A program made the position numbers and the translations under genes. A model generated the notes under the pieces. It was not told the origin of the DNA, did not search any database, and saw nothing but the letters and a program-made list of their open reading frames with translations. A stretch of DNA of 64,000 nt from Plantago elongata (taxonomy: Eukaryota; Streptophyta; Magnoliopsida; Lamiales; Plantaginaceae). The stretch spans positions 1 through 64,000 of the forward strand of contig JAYMSP010000155.1 of the NCBI GenBank assembly GCA_036897095.1, read 5' to 3'. Below, one piece after another: positions 61,193-64,000 of the stretch. Every line of letters starts with the position of its first letter. The stretch's first letter is position 1.

Positions 61193-63203
61193 TTATTTGA
61201 GCAACACCTTACTTGCAATTATATATTCATTTGATACCCATTTTCCTAGTTCCCATGTGATAGAACATTTTCGTAACATGACGATGTTTCCTTTCAGCCC
61301 TTCATTTTGAGGAGTGTAAGGACACGAAAGTTTATGAAGAGTGCCATGTTGACGAAGGTGATGTTGAAATTTGTGACTAACGAATTCACCACCATTGTCA
61401 CTTTGAAAAGTTTTAATGGCGCACGAAAATTGACATTCAACAAAGGCACAAAATTGCACAAAAATATCATAGAAGTCGGATTTGTGCCTTAAAGAATAAA
61501 TCCATGAGAGACGAGCAGTAGTCATCAATAAAATCGCATAAAACTGAAAACCAGAGTTTGAAGTTATGGGAGTCTGTCCCTAAAGATCACAATGAATCAA
61601 CTCTAATACATGAGACCCACGTTTATTATTAATGGGAAAAGTAAACGGCGATATTTTGCCAAATGACAAGAACACAAACGTGGAGATGGCAAAAGAGAAG
61701 AAACAGAAAGAAGTTTCTTCTTATTCAAAATAGAAATGATAGCATTTGGGACATGTCCAAGTTGACGATGCCAAAGTTCAAACGAGCCATTAAGACTCTT
61801 GGAACGAAGAGCAGTGATGAAAGCCGAATGCCCCCCTTCCAACAAGTACAAGCCCCCTTCACGTCGACCTCTTGCCAACGGAGTCTTTGTCTCTCGATTC
61901 TGGACAAGAAAAGAATTTTTAGAAAAGACAACATCAACAGATAATCATCGGTGAGTTTACCAATCGAAAGTAATTTTTCCGTGAGGTTAGGCACCACAAG
62001 AACATCAAGTAATTCGAGATTAGTATTAATAGAACGAAAACCAGTATGATAAATGGGCAAAGAAGAGTCATTGCCAACGATTACCGTACCCTTACCACCA
62101 TAAGAAGTAATCGTGTCTAGATTGGATGTCGAAGGGTACATGTGAGCTGATGCTCCCGAGTCCATGTACCAGTCTGGTACACAAGTAGCCAAAGAACAAG
62201 AATTATCAAAGGCTTCCGCAATCTGAGCATCATTAGAAGAAATCTGCTGATAACGATTCGGACAGTTGGTGGCATAGTTGCCTTTAACCCTGCAGTTTTG
62301 GCACCGTGGAGGACGGCATGGAGCATTAAGGCCTCTCCCGGAAGACTGATTCCGCTCATTGCCACGGTTATTTCCACGACCGCGATCCCTGGTACTGTAA
62401 GAAGTAACCGAACCATTTCTGGTGGAGAAAGTGGGATGAAGGGTCGAAGTATACACGATAACAGGTTGTGGGGGTCGGTCCAGTTGGGTGGTGAGAATTT
62501 CGAAATTCTGGGCTGAGAGAATTAGTTTTTCAATCGGAGGGATGAGGGTAATGACAAGCTGAATACTTGCGTAATGGAGAAAAGAATGACCAAGGCCACG
62601 CAAAAACCAATGTGATTTCTCCTCAGAATCAACAGAACGGCCGAAGGCGGCCAACTGATCGCACAACGATTTGAATTGTAGGATGTAGCGTGCAACGATA
62701 TTGTTGCCACGGGTGAGGGCTTGAAGCTCATCTTGGAGACGAAGCTTTCGGAGCTTCAATGAGTGACGAAAGGCTAAAACAGAGGATCCCAGAGTGCATT
62801 AGTAGTATCGCAGCCTACGGTGATGGAAAGAGCTTCATCCGTTAATGTGGAATGGAGGAAGCTGATGATCCGTTGGTCAAGATAAAACCAGGCGAACCAT
62901 TCTTGATTGTCAAAAACCTTGCCATTCTAATTGGTGACGGTTTTGGGTGGAGGAGGATTAGAGCTATCGATGAAGGGGAAAAGTCTGGAGCCGGTAAGAA
63001 GGGGAAAGATCTGGCTTTGCCAGTTGATATAGTTCTCAGAACTTATTTTAGTGGTGACTAGGTGTGCCATTCCGGAAAAAACAGGGCCGGTTTCAACGGG
63101 ATCAGAGGAAGGAGATGAAGAGGAGGAACTGGCCATGACTGCGGGGAGAAAGGAAGAAAGTAGACGGAAGCTAATTACATTGCCTGGGGAATGATACCAT
63201 GTA
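61193..63203 (-). mobile_element. Ty1/copia fossil fragment: gag, protease, start of integrase
   Basis: On the minus strand lie a gag start at 62927-63138 (MASSSSSSPSSDPVETGPVF, then NYINWQSQIFPLL) and further gag at 62100-62759 with a zinc knuckle CQNCRVKGNYATNCPN. These are followed by a protease motif DWYMDSGASAHMYP near 62140-62180 and integrase pieces (61193-61878: WHRQLGHVPNAI, KTFQSDNGGEFVSHKFQ). A site like the initiator-Met primer-binding sequence (TGGTATCA on the minus strand, about 63190-63199) sits upstream of gag. The family is a small copia lineage distinct from the element at 5037-14625. Broken in several places; no complete LTR is seen. Confidence 0.8.
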
Positions 63204-63224
63204 AATAGTTGTATTATGATCCAC

Positions 63225-64000
63225 ACAAATTATGTGGCTTTGCCTTGCATTATATAGTTGTAGAAAGTGTACAGGTAGTTATAAGTTTAAGGAGAATATG
63301 TCTCGTCTTTATATAACACGTCATGCTCAGTCCATTACGGATTTTGACTATCAAGCCTTTCTTCAGCCTGATTGTGTCACTGAGCCCATTACTGTGTCTC
63401 CACACGCTGCATCTAATTCAGGTCCGTGTTCCATCTGCTCTGCAGCTCCGCCTTCTCTTCCGCTCCTTGCTTCGCCATCTCCAGTCCACTCACCGTCTCC
63501 ACCCTCCTCCCCTGTGCTGTCTCCGCCCTCTTCACCGCTGCACACTCCGACACAAGCTACAACCCCCTTTGCGCAGTCTCTCACGCCAGCTTCCCGTCCT
63601 GTCTGTATCACCCGTACCCCTCACTATCCTTAACCTACCCACCGGTTGCAGACTCGAGCTCAAAGAGGAATTTTCAAAATTAAGTATCCCGGCTTGAATA
63701 CTGATGTTTCTTCTAAACTTTTTCAGGCTCTGTTGGCTCAGTCGGAGCCGAAAACATTCAGGTCTTTCAAACATCTGGAGTGGGTTCGCGCCATGAATGA
63801 CGAGATTCAGGCTCTTCGTTGCAATCATACGTGGGACTTGGTTCCACGACAGTCTGGTATGAATATTATTGGCTCAAAGTGGGTGTTTCGAACCAAATAT
63901 CTGGCAGATGGCTCCATTGAGCATTTAAAGGCTCGTCTTGTCGCCCAAGGCTTCAATCAGGTTCCTAGTTTTGACTTCACGGACACTATCAGTTCGGTTG
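63225..64000 (+). mobile_element. Ty1/copia fossil fragment in the opposite orientation: end of integrase and reverse transcriptase
   Basis: On the plus strand SRLYITRHAQSITDFDYQAF (about 63301-63360) is the usual end of the integrase region. A Ser/Pro-rich linker follows, then RT start: WVRAMNDEIQALRCNHTWDL near 63780-63840 and GSKWVFRTKYLADGSIEHLK, then ARLVAQGF near 63950. The RT runs off the window. Together with 61193-63203 it makes a head-to-head arrangement. Fossil, broken. Confidence 0.8.

Noticed and set aside
63363-63828. Minus-strand Gly/Glu-rich frames near the right end
   Set aside because: They are antisense to the Ser/Pro-rich linker and RT start of the plus-strand copia fragment.

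Overview
This is a window of plant nuclear DNA, almost certainly from a eudicot. The evidence is AT-rich intergenic DNA, GT-AG introns of typical plant size, and plant-specific gene families (OSCA channel, plant ATRIP/SUV2, DEAD-box RH5/STRS1, RPN9, a PMEI-like protein). The transposons are also typical of plants: Helitron, copia, Pack-MULE, FAR1-like MULE, PIF/Harbinger, Stowaway MITE and a tRNA-like SINE. The species cannot be fixed; an asterid is only a guess.

Layout. 1-20.5 kb is transposon-dominated. It holds the 3' part of a decayed Helitron (1-1955), AT-rich tandem repeats with a SINE inserted in them (2.4-4.0 kb), and a 9.6 kb Ty1/copia fossil of the SIRE/Maximus kind (5037-14625) lying in a ~140 bp repeat array. 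The same array also holds a non-autonomous Mutator-like element with a perfect 9 bp target duplication (14738-16099), followed by a ~870 bp tandem duplication (15.8-17.5 kb). 20.6-30 kb carries two host genes on the minus strand: a three-exon multi-pass membrane protein (20582-22628) and an eleven-exon OSCA/CSC1-type mechanosensitive channel (24665-29868). 30-38.6 kb is again transposon debris: SINE copies, a broken FAR1-like transposase-derived gene, a broken PIF/Harbinger transposase, and a 1 kb inverted-repeat element carrying a host-gene fragment.

38.7-56.5 kb is gene-dense: RH5-like DEAD-box helicase (+, 13 exons), SUV2/ATRIP-like checkpoint gene (-, 12 exons, tail-to-tail with RH5), a small conserved plant protein (+, 3 exons, head-to-head with SUV2) and a secreted PMEI-like protein (+, 2 exons). 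A second copy of the Pack-MULE follows (56905-57656). The 5' end of RPN9 (26S proteasome lid) begins at 59046 after a 179 bp tandem duplication of its leader. Only two RPN9 exons are inside the window. A Stowaway MITE and two opposed copia fragments occupy the DNA after exon 2, so the rest of the gene lies beyond the window or is lost.

The genes do not form a pathway; they are ordinary neighbouring plant loci. Exon borders were set by hand from GT/AG sites, reading-frame continuity and remembered family sequence, and all five complete gene models give uninterrupted frames. I see no evidence of a wholly new biological system. The most interesting items are the two Pack-MULE copies with the same captured WEB/DUF827-like coiled-coil fragment, the RPN9 leader duplication, the partial exon duplication in SUV2, the inverted-repeat element with a captured gene start, and the tRNA-like SINE family.
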